NCBI GenBank assembly: GCA_910576815.1
Contig: CAJTKA010000003.1
Coordinates: forward strand, 124,001-188,000
Direction: 5' to 3'
Origin: an uncultured Lachnospiraceae bacterium
GTDB taxonomy: Bacteria; Bacillota; Clostridia; Lachnospirales; Lachnospiraceae
DNA: 64,000 bases
Positions 9,358 to 17,847 of the stretch are shown piece after piece. Both the position numbers and the translations under genes were made by a program. The stretch's first letter is position 1, and each line of letters begins with the position of its first letter. The notes beneath the pieces were generated by a model. The model was not told the origin of the DNA and did not search any database. It saw nothing but the letters and a program-made list of their open reading frames with translations.

Positions 9358-10887
9358 ATGATCGAAAAAAGGCAGGATCGCATGAAGGTTTGGGAAAAAC
9401 TTGAAAATCTTTATAGCGGCAGGAGGGCGATGGTTCTGACGGCATTGCTTTTGCTCCTGTCATTGATTCCTTTGCTCTGGCTGGGAAAATATAATGTGAT
9501 GTGCATTGACGACTACGACTATGGCAGGCGGGTGCACGACGTTTATCTGGCGACGGGCTCCTTTGGTGCCTCCGTACAGGAAGCCTGGCGGCAGAACATG
9601 GACTTTTATCGCGACTGGCAGGGAACCTATGTGTCCTGCTTTCTGATGGCGATGTGTCCCATGAACTTTCGCTATGAGATCGCCTGGGTGGTGCCGATCC
9701 TGATGATCGGGATGTTTGCCGCATCTTCCTTTGTGTGGGGGCGGCATATGCTGGTCAGGTGGCTTGGCTGTGAAAGGCGGGGGGCATCCCTGTGCATGAT
9801 CCTTGTGCTTTTTCTGTTTTATCAGGTGATCGAGGCGCCTTTTGAGGGAATTTATTGGTACAACGGCGCTGTCCACTATGTGCTGATGCAGTCCGTATGG
9901 TTTTTCCTGCTGGCTCTGATTTCGGAGAGCATTTGGACAGAAAAGAAGGGGCGGGCGGTGCTATGCTGCACGGTATCAGCGGTGTTTTCGGTCGTTGTCA
10001 GCGGCGGGAATCTGGTGACGGGCCTGCAGGCGGAGATTTTAATGGCGGCCCTTGCGGGGTATGTGGTCTGGCAAAAGCGGGATAAAATAGCATATGTTAT
10101 GATACTGTTTCTCACTGGGACGGCGGGTTTCCTCGTCAATATTCTGGCGCCCGGCAATGCAAGGCGGGCAGGCCTGGATGTGGACGAGGGCTATGGTGCG
10201 GTGAAGGCGGTGCTTTTGTCCTTCTATCATATGGTGGTGTTTGCGATCCGCTGGACGCCGCTGTTTGTGATTCTTGTCTGGCTGGCCCTTCTGCCGCTTC
10301 TTTGGCGAATGGTGAAGGCCTCGAAACGTGACTTTTCTCATCCGATCCTGGTGACAGCGGGCGCATACTGCGTGCTTTCGGCCATGTTTACTCCCACCCT
10401 CTTTGCGGTGGGAATGGCGGGGCTGTCGCGGGTGGATAATATCATTCAGATGACTTATTATCTGGCGGCGCTTTTGGTCACGGCCTACTGGCTGGGATAC
10501 GTTTCCCACAGGGAGGTCGACAGTGCGGCACAGGCGTTCGGTGTGTTTCTGGAGCGGGCCGGCGCTCGGATGACTGCCGTCTGCCTGCTCTTACTTCTGG
10601 CAGTGTGGGTGCTGACGGCGGACAAGAACACTTACACGAGCATTTCGGCGCTGCGGTCTTTGGCCAAGGGGGAGGCGCAGACCTTTTATGAGGAAGCCAT
10701 GGAGCGTTATGCGCTCTACACAGATGAAGATTTGGAGGAGGTAGCGGTTGCGCCTTACAGTGCCAAGCCGTACCTGTTTTCGTTTGATGATTTGAGCGAG
10801 GACGAGAGCAATTGGCTGAATTTGGCAGTTGCAAGGTATTATCACAAGGACAGTGTAAGAAAAAGCGTGACAGACAGCGAACCATAA
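9358..10887 (+). CDS. polytopic membrane protein, possible GT-C (DUF6056-like)
   Basis: Membrane protein of 509 residues with about 11-12 hydrophobic segments. The first external loop carries CIDDYDYGRRVHD and later DWQGTYVSCF; an acidic D-D-Y pair after the first membrane helix is the usual place for the metal or base site of GT-C enzymes that use polyprenyl-phosphate sugars on the outer face. I liken it to the DUF6056 group, with moderate certainty. A soluble tail of about 80 residues, rich in acidic residues and tyrosine, ends the protein. Function is unassigned; decoration of the exported glycan is the most likely role. ATG 9358 and ATG 9382 are both possible starts. Confidence 0.6.
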   Translation: MIEKRQDRMKVWEKLENLYSGRRAMVLTALLLLLSLIPLLWLGKYNVMCIDDYDYGRRVHDVYLATGSFGASVQEAWRQNMDFYRDWQGTYVSCFLMAMCPMNFRYEIAWVVPILMIGMFAASSFVWGRHMLVRWLGCERRGASLCMILVLFLFYQVIEAPFEGIYWYNGAVHYVLMQSVWFFLLALISESIWTEKKGRAVLCCTVSAVFSVVVSGGNLVTGLQAEILMAALAGYVVWQKRDKIAYVMILFLTGTAGFLVNILAPGNARRAGLDVDEGYGAVKAVLLSFYHMVVFAIRWTPLFVILVWLALLPLLWRMVKASKRDFSHPILVTAGAYCVLSAMFTPTLFAVGMAGLSRVDNIIQMTYYLAALLVTAYWLGYVSHREVDSAAQAFGVFLERAGARMTAVCLLLLLAVWVLTADKNTYTSISALRSLAKGEAQTFYEEAMERYALYTDEDLEEVAVAPYSAKPYLFSFDDLSEDESNWLNLAVARYYHKDSVRKSVTDSEP

Positions 10888-10942
10888 ATTTTGATGCCGA
10901 CCGGGCGGCACAGAAATATGGCGGTATGGGGAGAGGAAACAC

Positions 10943-11737
10943 ATGGACAGATCACAGAGACAAAAGGCAAACACGGATGCAGGAAGGAAGCTGTCTTTGC
11001 CTAATGTGACGCTGGCGGCGATGACCAGCGTAAATCTCTATGAAACGATCCGCGCCATGGAGTACAGTATGCGGGGGATCGACTTTGGGGATGTGGTGTT
11101 GATCACGCACAGAAAGCCCCTTACTCTGCCGAAAGGGATACGGTATTCGCACACCTCCAAATTGAATGATATCGATAAGTTCAATTATAAGATGGTGTAT
11201 GAACTCGGAGAGCACATTCACACGGAGTTTGCCCTCATTGTGCATGCGGACGGTTTTGTGGTGCACCCGGAGAGCTGGCGGGCGGAATTTCTTGCGTATG
11301 ATTATATCGGATCGCCGTGGCCCCTGCCGCAAAACGACTACGCCTATCGGGACAGCAGGGGAGAGATCGTGCGCGTGGGCAACAGCGTGTCGATCCGCAG
11401 TAAACGGCTTTTGGACTTTCCGGGGCAGGCGGGCCTTAAGTGGGAAAAGATGGCGGAGGATGATAATTACAATGAAGATACCTTCCTTTGCTGTAAATAT
11501 AAGAATGTGATCGAGGAGGCAGGAATGCGCTTTGCTCCGATCGAGGTGGCGAAATATTTTGGCCACGAGCATATGATTCCTGAGATCATGGATGTGGAGG
11601 CGCCTTTTCTCTTTCACAAGTGGCGGGGAAGAAACGCACAGTATCCGCAGTTTCATAATCCCTGGAAACTCAGGTGGCAGAAGTGTAAGGATGTTTTGCG
11701 GCCCCTGCTTTTCTGGAGGAGATTTTTGAGAGGATAA
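10943..11737 (+). CDS. DUF5672 family protein, putative glycosyltransferase
   Basis: Soluble protein of 264 residues. FALIVHADGFVVHPESWRAE, YDYIGSPWP and VGNSVSIRSKRLLD match the conserved pattern of DUF5672, a family found in glycan gene clusters and related to GT-A fold enzymes. The HADG segment (about residue 100) would be the DxD-like site, followed by E-D-N-Y-NEDTFLCC as a possible acidic catalytic region. The biochemical activity of the family is not established to my knowledge. It begins 55 nt after the preceding gene, with GAGAGG upstream, and lies 8 nt before a GT17 gene, so the two are very probably co-translated. Confidence 0.75.
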   Translation: MDRSQRQKANTDAGRKLSLPNVTLAAMTSVNLYETIRAMEYSMRGIDFGDVVLITHRKPLTLPKGIRYSHTSKLNDIDKFNYKMVYELGEHIHTEFALIVHADGFVVHPESWRAEFLAYDYIGSPWPLPQNDYAYRDSRGEIVRVGNSVSIRSKRLLDFPGQAGLKWEKMAEDDNYNEDTFLCCKYKNVIEEAGMRFAPIEVAKYFGHEHMIPEIMDVEAPFLFHKWRGRNAQYPQFHNPWKLRWQKCKDVLRPLLFWRRFLRG

Positions 11738-11745
11738 AATAGCGA

Positions 11746-12687
11746 ATGATATTTGATTGTATCCCTTTTTTTAATGAACTGGATATTTTGAAGCTTAGAA
11801 TGCAGATCCTTGCGCCTCTGGTGGACTATTTTGTGCTGGAGGAGTCGACGGTGACTTTTTCGGGGGAGCCGAAGGAGATGGTCTTTGCCAAGAACAGAGA
11901 GCTGTTTGCGGAATTTGCGGACAAGATCCGTTATGTGGCAGTGGAGGATTCCCCCATGGAGGGCGTCACCACTCACGAGCGCGACAAGTATCAGAAGAAT
12001 CAACTCATCCGCGCCCTTTCAGATGCGAAGGCGGAAGATATCATTATTTTCAGTGATGTGGACGAGATTCCGAATCCCAAGACGCTGGAACGGCTGATTG
12101 CACAATTTGAACCCGGCAAAATCTATCATTTGGCGCAGCGGATGTTTTACTGCTTCTTAAATATGGAAGAAGTGTCGGGGAACCTGCTGTCCATCACGGG
12201 GGAATTTCCGGGTGTGGAGCGGCGGCAGTGGCTGGGCACGAAGGTGTGCAGTTTCGCAAAACTTCCCGCAGAGGGAATCGTATATTTGCGCGAGGTGTCT
12301 CCTGCGGATCCACGCAGCGTGCGCATAGCGGACGGCGGCTGGCATTTCGGCTATATGGGCGGTGACGGCGAGCGGGATGTGGCGAAACGTATTGGCATAA
12401 AAGTACGGGCAGCAGCCCATCAGGAATACAACAGCAAGCGTTATCTGAATGAGGCGGTGGACAGGCTGCTCTGCGGGGAGGATATTTTCGACCGGGATGC
12501 CAAGTTCGTCCGCGTAGAGATCGATGAAAGCTTTCCCGCTTATCTGCGGGAACATCAGCAGGAATACGAGTTTCTCATTGCACCCGCGCTTAGCAGGACG
12601 GCTCTTTTGGCAAAGCGGGCGCGGCTGTGGATCAGACAGAGTATGCGAAGACTGCGCGGCAGAGCAGCGCGGATTTTGCGGCGGTAG
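11746..12687 (+). CDS. GT17 N-acetylglucosaminyltransferase-like protein
   Basis: Protein of 313 residues with the GT17 pattern: MIFDCIPFFNELDILKLR at the N-terminus, VDYFVLEESTVTFSG, HERDKYQKNQL and IIIFSDVDEIPNP carrying the DxD. Eukaryotic members add bisecting beta-1,4-GlcNAc; bacterial members occur in capsule and lipopolysaccharide loci with mostly untested specificity. GGWHFGYMGG near residue 205 is also typical. The last 40 residues are strongly basic and may bind the membrane. It follows the DUF5672 gene by only 8 nt, an arrangement that suggests sequential action on the same acceptor. Confidence 0.85.
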   Translation: MIFDCIPFFNELDILKLRMQILAPLVDYFVLEESTVTFSGEPKEMVFAKNRELFAEFADKIRYVAVEDSPMEGVTTHERDKYQKNQLIRALSDAKAEDIIIFSDVDEIPNPKTLERLIAQFEPGKIYHLAQRMFYCFLNMEEVSGNLLSITGEFPGVERRQWLGTKVCSFAKLPAEGIVYLREVSPADPRSVRIADGGWHFGYMGGDGERDVAKRIGIKVRAAAHQEYNSKRYLNEAVDRLLCGEDIFDRDAKFVRVEIDESFPAYLREHQQEYEFLIAPALSRTALLAKRARLWIRQSMRRLRGRAARILRR

Positions 12688-12747
12688 ATTTGCGACGGTA
12701 TGCAAAAGCATTGCCCAGGCGGCAATACAGCAGACGGAGGAACAGAA

Positions 12748-14028
12748 GTGGACGGTGCGAAAGGAAGTATGGCTGCGGTGAAAAACAGGATATGGGATCT
12801 CTACAGGCGGCTACGGGACGAAAGCCCCCTTCCCCGTCTGATTTTCTATATTGGCTTTACCATCGAGCTTTTGATGGTCATCGTGGATAAGAGCAATTTT
12901 GTCAATCCCATTGAGGGCTGGCTTTTTCGGGTGACCTTTCTGCTGTTTGCGGCGAAGCTTCTGCTCACGAAATATGAACTGCGCGAGTGGGGCCTCATCT
13001 TCCTGCTGGAGGGAGTCGCGTTTGTCTCCTATCTGGTCACGGGGGAAAATGAATTGATCCGCATGGTGACGTTTGTGGCAGCGTGCAAGGGAATACCGTT
13101 GCGAGAGGCGCTGAAATATACCTTTTTTGTGACACTTGCGGGTTGCCTGTGTATCGTCGCGCTTTCGGTGACGGGTATTTACGGCGATATCAGCCTGACG
13201 CAGGTCTACGGTCATGATGCGGCGGAGGAAACCATCTATATCGGCGTGGAGGGGAAGGAGGAGACCCGTTATACGTTGGGGATGGGGCATCCGAACGCAC
13301 TCTCCTGTATGGCTTTCATGCTGACGGCGCTGTGCGTCTATGTTTGGTTTGAGAAGCTAAAATGGTATGGCTATCTTCTCCTATTCCTGCTCAATACGGG
13401 GGTCTTTCTGCTGACGAAATCAAAGACAGCCATGCTCATCGTCACCGCTTTTTTGCTGGGCTCCTGTTTGATGCGTTTGGTGAGACCGTTTCGGGAAAAA
13501 TCATTTTTTTATCTTTGCGGCCTGCTGGTTTTTTCGCTGTGCATCGCCTTTTCCGTGGATGCGGCAGTCTGCGCCCAGCGGGTGCGGGAGGCGCAGTGGA
13601 ATGCCTTTTATTATTTGGATCCCCGGGATAATGCGCATATCGTGGCGCTGGGAAAAATCGACCGCCATATCAGCGGCAGGATCATCTCCCTGACGGAGAC
13701 AAACAGGAAAGACGGGATGATCCATACGTGGTCAGCCTTTTCCTGTGAAGAAAATACGAAACATTATTTTGATATGGGATGGGTCAAAGTCTTTTACCGT
13801 TACGGCGTGATACCGGGCTGCCTGTATGTGGCGGCGCATCTTTATCTTTTGTGGAAGTTATGGAAAAGGCGGGACGGCTGCGGGCTGGTGCTTTTTGTGA
13901 TGTTTGCCGTTTATACCGTGGTGGAGGCGCACCTGATCTCTGTGTATCTGGGGAGGAATTATCTGCTGCTCATGCTGATGGGGCTGTCGCAGGATCAGTA
14001 TCAACAGGCTCCGTCGACCAAAGAATGA
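12748..14028 (+). CDS. Wzy-like O-antigen polymerase (first copy)
   Basis: Polytopic protein of 426 residues with about ten membrane segments and a large hydrophilic loop at about 275-340, the usual Wzy/ligase topology. LGMGHPNALSC around residue 175 matches the conserved pre-loop motif, and DMGWVKVFYRYGVIPG after the loop matches the post-loop motif. It would join repeat units on the outer membrane face. The start is GTG 12748: GGAGG lies 7 nt upstream, while the longer frame from 12700 has no ribosome site. Wzy proteins are highly divergent, so ligase function cannot be excluded. A second Wzy-like gene lies at 22.8 kb. Confidence 0.78.
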   Translation: MDGAKGSMAAVKNRIWDLYRRLRDESPLPRLIFYIGFTIELLMVIVDKSNFVNPIEGWLFRVTFLLFAAKLLLTKYELREWGLIFLLEGVAFVSYLVTGENELIRMVTFVAACKGIPLREALKYTFFVTLAGCLCIVALSVTGIYGDISLTQVYGHDAAEETIYIGVEGKEETRYTLGMGHPNALSCMAFMLTALCVYVWFEKLKWYGYLLLFLLNTGVFLLTKSKTAMLIVTAFLLGSCLMRLVRPFREKSFFYLCGLLVFSLCIAFSVDAAVCAQRVREAQWNAFYYLDPRDNAHIVALGKIDRHISGRIISLTETNRKDGMIHTWSAFSCEENTKHYFDMGWVKVFYRYGVIPGCLYVAAHLYLLWKLWKRRDGCGLVLFVMFAVYTVVEAHLISVYLGRNYLLLMLMGLSQDQYQQAPSTKE

Positions 14029-14053
14029 CGGAATAGGAAATTTGTGATAAAAT
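14026..14053 (+). promoter_or_regulatory. possible extended -10 promoter
   Basis: TGATAAAAT (14045-14053) contains TAAAAT preceded by TG-A, an extended -10 pattern; TGACGG at 14026-14031 is a weak -35 candidate with a 16-nt spacer. It lies just after the stop of the polymerase gene and would place the two hairpins at 14058-14104 in the leader RNA. Confidence 0.35.
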
Positions 14054-14057
14054 AGAT

Positions 14058-14104
14058 AGCGCAGAGTCGGCACTCTGCGCTAAGAGAATTGCTTCGCAAT
14101 TCTC
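14058..14104 (+). promoter_or_regulatory. tandem perfect hairpins before the initiating transferase gene
   Basis: AGCGCAGAGT (14058-14067) pairs with ACTCTGCGCT (14072-14081), and GAGAATTGC (14084-14092) pairs with GCAATTCTC (14096-14104) over a TTC loop. No T-run follows either stem. They sit between a polymerase gene and the sugar transferase gene, downstream of one possible promoter and upstream of another. They may form an RNA-stability or processing site at an operon junction. Confidence 0.55.
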
Positions 14105-14137
14105 CTGAAATGATTTACGGTGTTTGCTTCTGAGATA

Positions 14138-14146
14138 TGATATAAT
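14138..14146 (+). promoter_or_regulatory. extended -10 promoter for the initiating transferase
   Basis: TGATATAAT combines the TG-n extension with a consensus TATAAT (14141-14146), 18 nt before ATG 14164. No strong -35 is present, which extended -10 promoters tolerate. The site sits where a new block begins, with the gene that normally starts glycan assembly. Confidence 0.5.
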
Positions 14147-14163
14147 AGCAAGAGGTGCTTTTT

Positions 14164-15576
14164 ATGAATCGCAGAATGAAACTGATCGAGAGCTATCTGC
14201 TGCTTCTGGCGGATGTGGTCAGCATTACGCTGGCTTATGCCGCCGCTATTTTGCTGCGTTTTAAGAAGTTTGCCTGGGTTATGGAACCGGAGCTGCATTT
14301 TTTGGTTTATATCGGTTTTTTGCTGTTTTGTACCATCTACAGCTTTTTCTTTGACTGGAATCGGGAATTTCTAAAAAGAGGCGTGCTGGTCGAGTTTATC
14401 GCGGTGACGAAGTTTGATATCTTTATGGAATTGGCGGTGATGGCCTGTCTCTTTGTATTGCAGGCAGGAGCGAGGGTATCCCGACTGGCAATCGGCTACT
14501 TCGCGATCTTCAATCTTCTGCTGGTATGGATCGTGCGACTTTGTATGAAAAAGGCGCTGCGCATTTATTTTACCACCAAGTCCAACATGGTAAAGATGAT
14601 GATCATTACCAAGAAGGCGCTTCTGCATAAGACAGTGGAGAAGCTGAAAGCAGCCATGGATATCAACTATGAGATCGTGGCGCTTGCCTGTATGGATGCG
14701 GATGTAAAGGGGGAGGAGGTCCAGGGGGTTACGGTGAATGCCGACAGAGAGGATGCGCTTGATTTGGCGAGACAGATGCCGCTTGATGAAGTGTTCTTAT
14801 ATCTGCCGGAGGAGGACATGGCGTATGTCAAGCACATGATCTACGAACTGGAATCCATGGGAATCGCCTGCCATTACAATATCGATATCGTGGAGAGGCC
14901 CAGCAAAGAAGTGCGGGTAGGGAGTTTTGGGGGCTATACCGTAGTGACCTACTCTATCAACCACTTTGACTACAGGCGTATGGTGGTCAAACGGGCAATC
15001 GATATTTTGGGCGGATTGGTTGGCTGTTTGATTACGGTGGTGATTACCCCGTTTGTCGCCTTGGCAATCAAGTTGGATTCTCCGGGACCTGTGTTTTTTT
15101 CTCAGACCCGCATCGGCAAGAACGGCCGCCGTTTTAAAATCTATAAATTCCGCTCCATGTATATGGACGCGGAGGAGAGAAAGAAGGAACTGGAAGCGCA
15201 GAATGAGATGCAGGGGCTGATGTTTAAGATGGAGAACGACCCCCGCATTACAAAAGTCGGCAGGTTTATCCGCAAGACCAGTATCGATGAACTGCCGCAA
15301 TTTTTCAATATTGTCAAGGGTGATATGAGTCTGGTGGGCACCAGGCCGCCTACGGAGGCGGAGTTTGAACAGTATAATTCCCACTACAGAAGGCGTATCA
15401 GCATGACGCCGGGGCTGACAGGACTCTGGCAGATCAGCGGCCGCAGCGAGATCGTGGACTTTGACGAGGTGGTGCGGCTGGATCTGGAATACATCGATAA
15501 CTGGACGCTGGGGCTGGATATCAAGATTTTGTTCCGCACGGTCTGGGTCGTGCTTGCAGGAAAAGGTTCAAAATAA
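14164..15576 (+). CDS. polyprenyl-phosphate sugar-1-phosphate transferase (initiating PGT)
   Basis: WbaP/CpsE-type protein of 470 residues that would move a sugar-1-phosphate from a nucleotide sugar to undecaprenyl phosphate, the committed first step. Four membrane segments lie within residues 1-135, a Rossmann-like domain follows (about 140-265), and the catalytic domain starts near 275 with KRAIDILGGLVGC and a membrane helix. FSQTRIGKNGRRF, YKFRSMY, SIDELPQFFNI and MSLVGTRPPT are the diagnostic motifs, the Asp-Glu pair being catalytic in this family. ATG 14164 has AGAGG 8 nt upstream; an in-frame GTG at 14155 overlaps that site and is rejected. It is the only PGT in the window. Confidence 0.94.
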   Translation: MNRRMKLIESYLLLLADVVSITLAYAAAILLRFKKFAWVMEPELHFLVYIGFLLFCTIYSFFFDWNREFLKRGVLVEFIAVTKFDIFMELAVMACLFVLQAGARVSRLAIGYFAIFNLLLVWIVRLCMKKALRIYFTTKSNMVKMMIITKKALLHKTVEKLKAAMDINYEIVALACMDADVKGEEVQGVTVNADREDALDLARQMPLDEVFLYLPEEDMAYVKHMIYELESMGIACHYNIDIVERPSKEVRVGSFGGYTVVTYSINHFDYRRMVVKRAIDILGGLVGCLITVVITPFVALAIKLDSPGPVFFSQTRIGKNGRRFKIYKFRSMYMDAEERKKELEAQNEMQGLMFKMENDPRITKVGRFIRKTSIDELPQFFNIVKGDMSLVGTRPPTEAEFEQYNSHYRRRISMTPGLTGLWQISGRSEIVDFDEVVRLDLEYIDNWTLGLDIKILFRTVWVVLAGKGSK

Positions 15577-15590
15577 GAGGGTTCAATATA

Positions 15591-16643
15591 ATGGGGACAG
15601 ACAGGGTACTGATGGTCGGACCGGACAGAAGCGTGCACGGCGGCATATCGGGTGTGGTCAATAACTATTATCAGGCGGGGCTCGATCGGCGCATCAATCT
15701 GTGCTATATCGGTACGATGGTGGAGGGATCGGGGGCCAGGAAGCTTTTACAGGCGGTAACCGCCTATTTTTCCTTTTTAGGGCAGCTTCCGCGCTATCGT
15801 ATCGTGCACGTCAACATGGCGTCCGACACCAGTTTTTATCGAAAATCTGTGTTTATTTGGACGGCAAAGCTGTTTCGGAAAAAAATAGTGATTCACCAGC
15901 ACGGCGGAAATTTCCCGGATTTTTACGAAAAGACGCTGAAAAAGGCAGGCAGAGCATATGTAAAGAGGACGCTTGCTCTGGGAGACGCCTTTTTGGTGCT
16001 GGCGACGGCGTGGAAGGACTTTTTTGGGGGAATCATCGACAGAGATAAAATCACGGTCCTGGCGGATGCCGTGGAACTTCCGGCGCCCTGTCAAAAGCAG
16101 TACGGCGTGCATAAACTCCTGTTTTTAGGGCGGTTGTGCAGGGAGAAGGGAATCGGCGAACTCTTGTCGATCATGCCGCAGCTGCGAAGCCGTTTCCCCG
16201 ATGTAAAGCTTTATCTTGGCGGTATTTGGGAGGATGAAAAGTTAAAAGAACAGGCGTTATCTATGGAAGAGTGCGTGACGGATCTAGGCTGGGTCAGCGG
16301 CAGCGCAAAGCAGAAGATTCTGCGGCAATGTGATATTTTCGTGATGCCTTCCTATTTTGAGGGACAGTCCGTTTCGATCCTGGAGGCGATGGCAAATCAA
16401 TGCGCTGTTGCCGCCTCGGATACGGGCGGCATTCCGGATATGATCGTGGATGGGCAGACCGGGCTGCTTGCACCGCCAAAGGATGCGCAGGCGCTGAAAG
16501 ACAGGCTGCTTACATTGCTTTCGGATCCCGGTCTGTGTCGGGAACTCGGAGAAAATGCCCGCAAAAAGGCGGAGGCGGAATTTTCCATGGAACAGAACAT
16601 CAAGCGGCTGTTGTCGATTTATGAGACGGTCAACAAGCGGTAA
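15591..16643 (+). CDS. GT4 glycosyltransferase
   Basis: GT-B fold enzyme of 350 residues. The N-terminal RSVHGGISGVVNNYY is the glycine-rich acceptor-side loop, QHGGNFPDFY follows, and LLFLGRLCREKGIGEL starts the donor domain. FEGQSVSILEAMANQ is the E-x7-E region, and SDTGGIPDMIVDGQTGLL the following ribose-binding loop. It starts 14 nt after the initiating transferase, so it is a reasonable candidate for adding the second sugar; that is inference from position only. No membrane helix or signal is seen. Confidence 0.9.
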   Translation: MGTDRVLMVGPDRSVHGGISGVVNNYYQAGLDRRINLCYIGTMVEGSGARKLLQAVTAYFSFLGQLPRYRIVHVNMASDTSFYRKSVFIWTAKLFRKKIVIHQHGGNFPDFYEKTLKKAGRAYVKRTLALGDAFLVLATAWKDFFGGIIDRDKITVLADAVELPAPCQKQYGVHKLLFLGRLCREKGIGELLSIMPQLRSRFPDVKLYLGGIWEDEKLKEQALSMEECVTDLGWVSGSAKQKILRQCDIFVMPSYFEGQSVSILEAMANQCAVAASDTGGIPDMIVDGQTGLLAPPKDAQALKDRLLTLLSDPGLCRELGENARKKAEAEFSMEQNIKRLLSIYETVNKR

Positions 16644-16666
16644 GCCTGGAGCAATGTCATGAAAAG

Positions 16667-16764
16667 AAGCGGATGGGAATCGCATGCTGATAAAGTATTC
16701 CTTCGGAAAACTTTAAATTCTCAGCGCGTGCCTTCGCAAAAAGAGCTTCGGCATGGAGAGAAAG
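16667..16764 (+). promoter_or_regulatory. structured leader, copy A
   Basis: GCTGA (16686-16690) pairs with TCAGC (16721-16725), enclosing an inner hairpin TAAAGT/ACTTTA with a TTCC/GGAA tip. CGTGCC (16727-16732) then pairs with GGCATG (16750-16755), whose end runs into the GGAG ribosome site of ATG 16765. The 3' half, from AAATTCTCAGCGCG to GGCATGGAG, is nearly the same as the leaders at 41.4 and 48.0 kb, while the tip of the first stem is replaced by different but still paired sequence. Confidence 0.7.
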
Positions 16765-17781
16765 ATGTCAGAAAAAGCAGACGGTAAAAAACCGCAAATC
16801 AGTGTGATCGTACCCGTTCACAATGGACAGTTGTACCTGGAGGGCTGCATCGAGAGCATAGAAAGCCAGGCAGGGCTGACGTTGGAGGTGATCATCGTCA
16901 ACGACGGTTCCACGGACGATACTGCCGCTGTCTGTGACAGCCTTGTCGGGCGCTATGATAACCTGCGGGTCATTACGCTGTCCGATCTGGGTGTCTCCGT
17001 GGCAAGAAACCGTGGTCTGGAACAGGCGGAGGGCGAATATATCACGTTTGTGGATGCGGATGACAGGCTGCGCCCGGGAACGCTTGCCGGGCTGTACCGC
17101 ATTCTTTGTGAGACGGATGCCGATATGGCAGGCTGCGCCTTTGCGGTTTGGAGCGGACAGGAGGAGTGGAAGACGCTCGCGGAAACGCCGGAGAAGCCTT
17201 TGTCGGAATGGAAGATTGTCGAATACAATAACATAAGTTATCTAAAAGATGCACTCCTTTGTGGAAACAGCCGCTGCTGGAGCAAGCTTTATAAGCGGAG
17301 CCTGATTGGCAAAACACGGTTTCGGGAAGGACTTTCCATCGGCGAGGATATGTTGTTTCTGGTGGAGCTTCTGCCCCGCGTGCAGCGTGCCGTGGAGGCG
17401 GATTATCAGGGCTATGGCTATTATCAAAATCCAAACGGTGCCATGAAGCGCCCCTTTACGTCTGCCTATATGGATCAAATCTACTGTTGGGAGATGGCAA
17501 AGGAATTGATTCTTCGCAGGGAACCGTCTCTGAGGCCACAGGTCAACGCACAGCTCATGGTGGCGATCATGCTGGTGGTGGGAAAGATCGCCCTTCTTTC
17601 GGGAAAGGCGCGTAAGGAGGCGGAGGGCTATCTGAGGATATGCCGTGAAAAACTGCGGGATTGCAAAAAAGAACAGGGCTGTTACGCATTTTTGCCGCCC
17701 GGGTACGGCTTAAAAGTGCGCTTCTTTGGGAGTATGCCGCATTTCTATGTGCGGCTCTATCACTGTAGAAAATATTTATAG
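16765..17781 (+). CDS. GT2 glycosyltransferase
   Basis: GT-A family 2 enzyme of 338 residues. ISVIVPVHNGQLYLEGC, IIVNDGSTDDT, GVSVARNRGLEQA and FVDADDRL form the standard series ending in the DxD. GEDMLFLVELLPRV near residue 200 is the ED catalytic region of EpsJ-like members. ATG 16765 is favoured over ATG 16753: GGAG sits 6 nt upstream and the same spacing occurs in related leaders, whereas the upstream ATG is part of the leader's 3' stem. It opens a two-gene GT2 pair with the next gene, 66 nt downstream. Confidence 0.9.
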   Translation: MSEKADGKKPQISVIVPVHNGQLYLEGCIESIESQAGLTLEVIIVNDGSTDDTAAVCDSLVGRYDNLRVITLSDLGVSVARNRGLEQAEGEYITFVDADDRLRPGTLAGLYRILCETDADMAGCAFAVWSGQEEWKTLAETPEKPLSEWKIVEYNNISYLKDALLCGNSRCWSKLYKRSLIGKTRFREGLSIGEDMLFLVELLPRVQRAVEADYQGYGYYQNPNGAMKRPFTSAYMDQIYCWEMAKELILRREPSLRPQVNAQLMVAIMLVVGKIALLSGKARKEAEGYLRICREKLRDCKKEQGCYAFLPPGYGLKVRFFGSMPHFYVRLYHCRKYL

Positions 17782-17847
17782 AATACGGAGTAGATTGAAA
17801 ATCGGAATCGCAGTAAACTGCTCTGACATGAAGGAAAGCGGGAGCAT

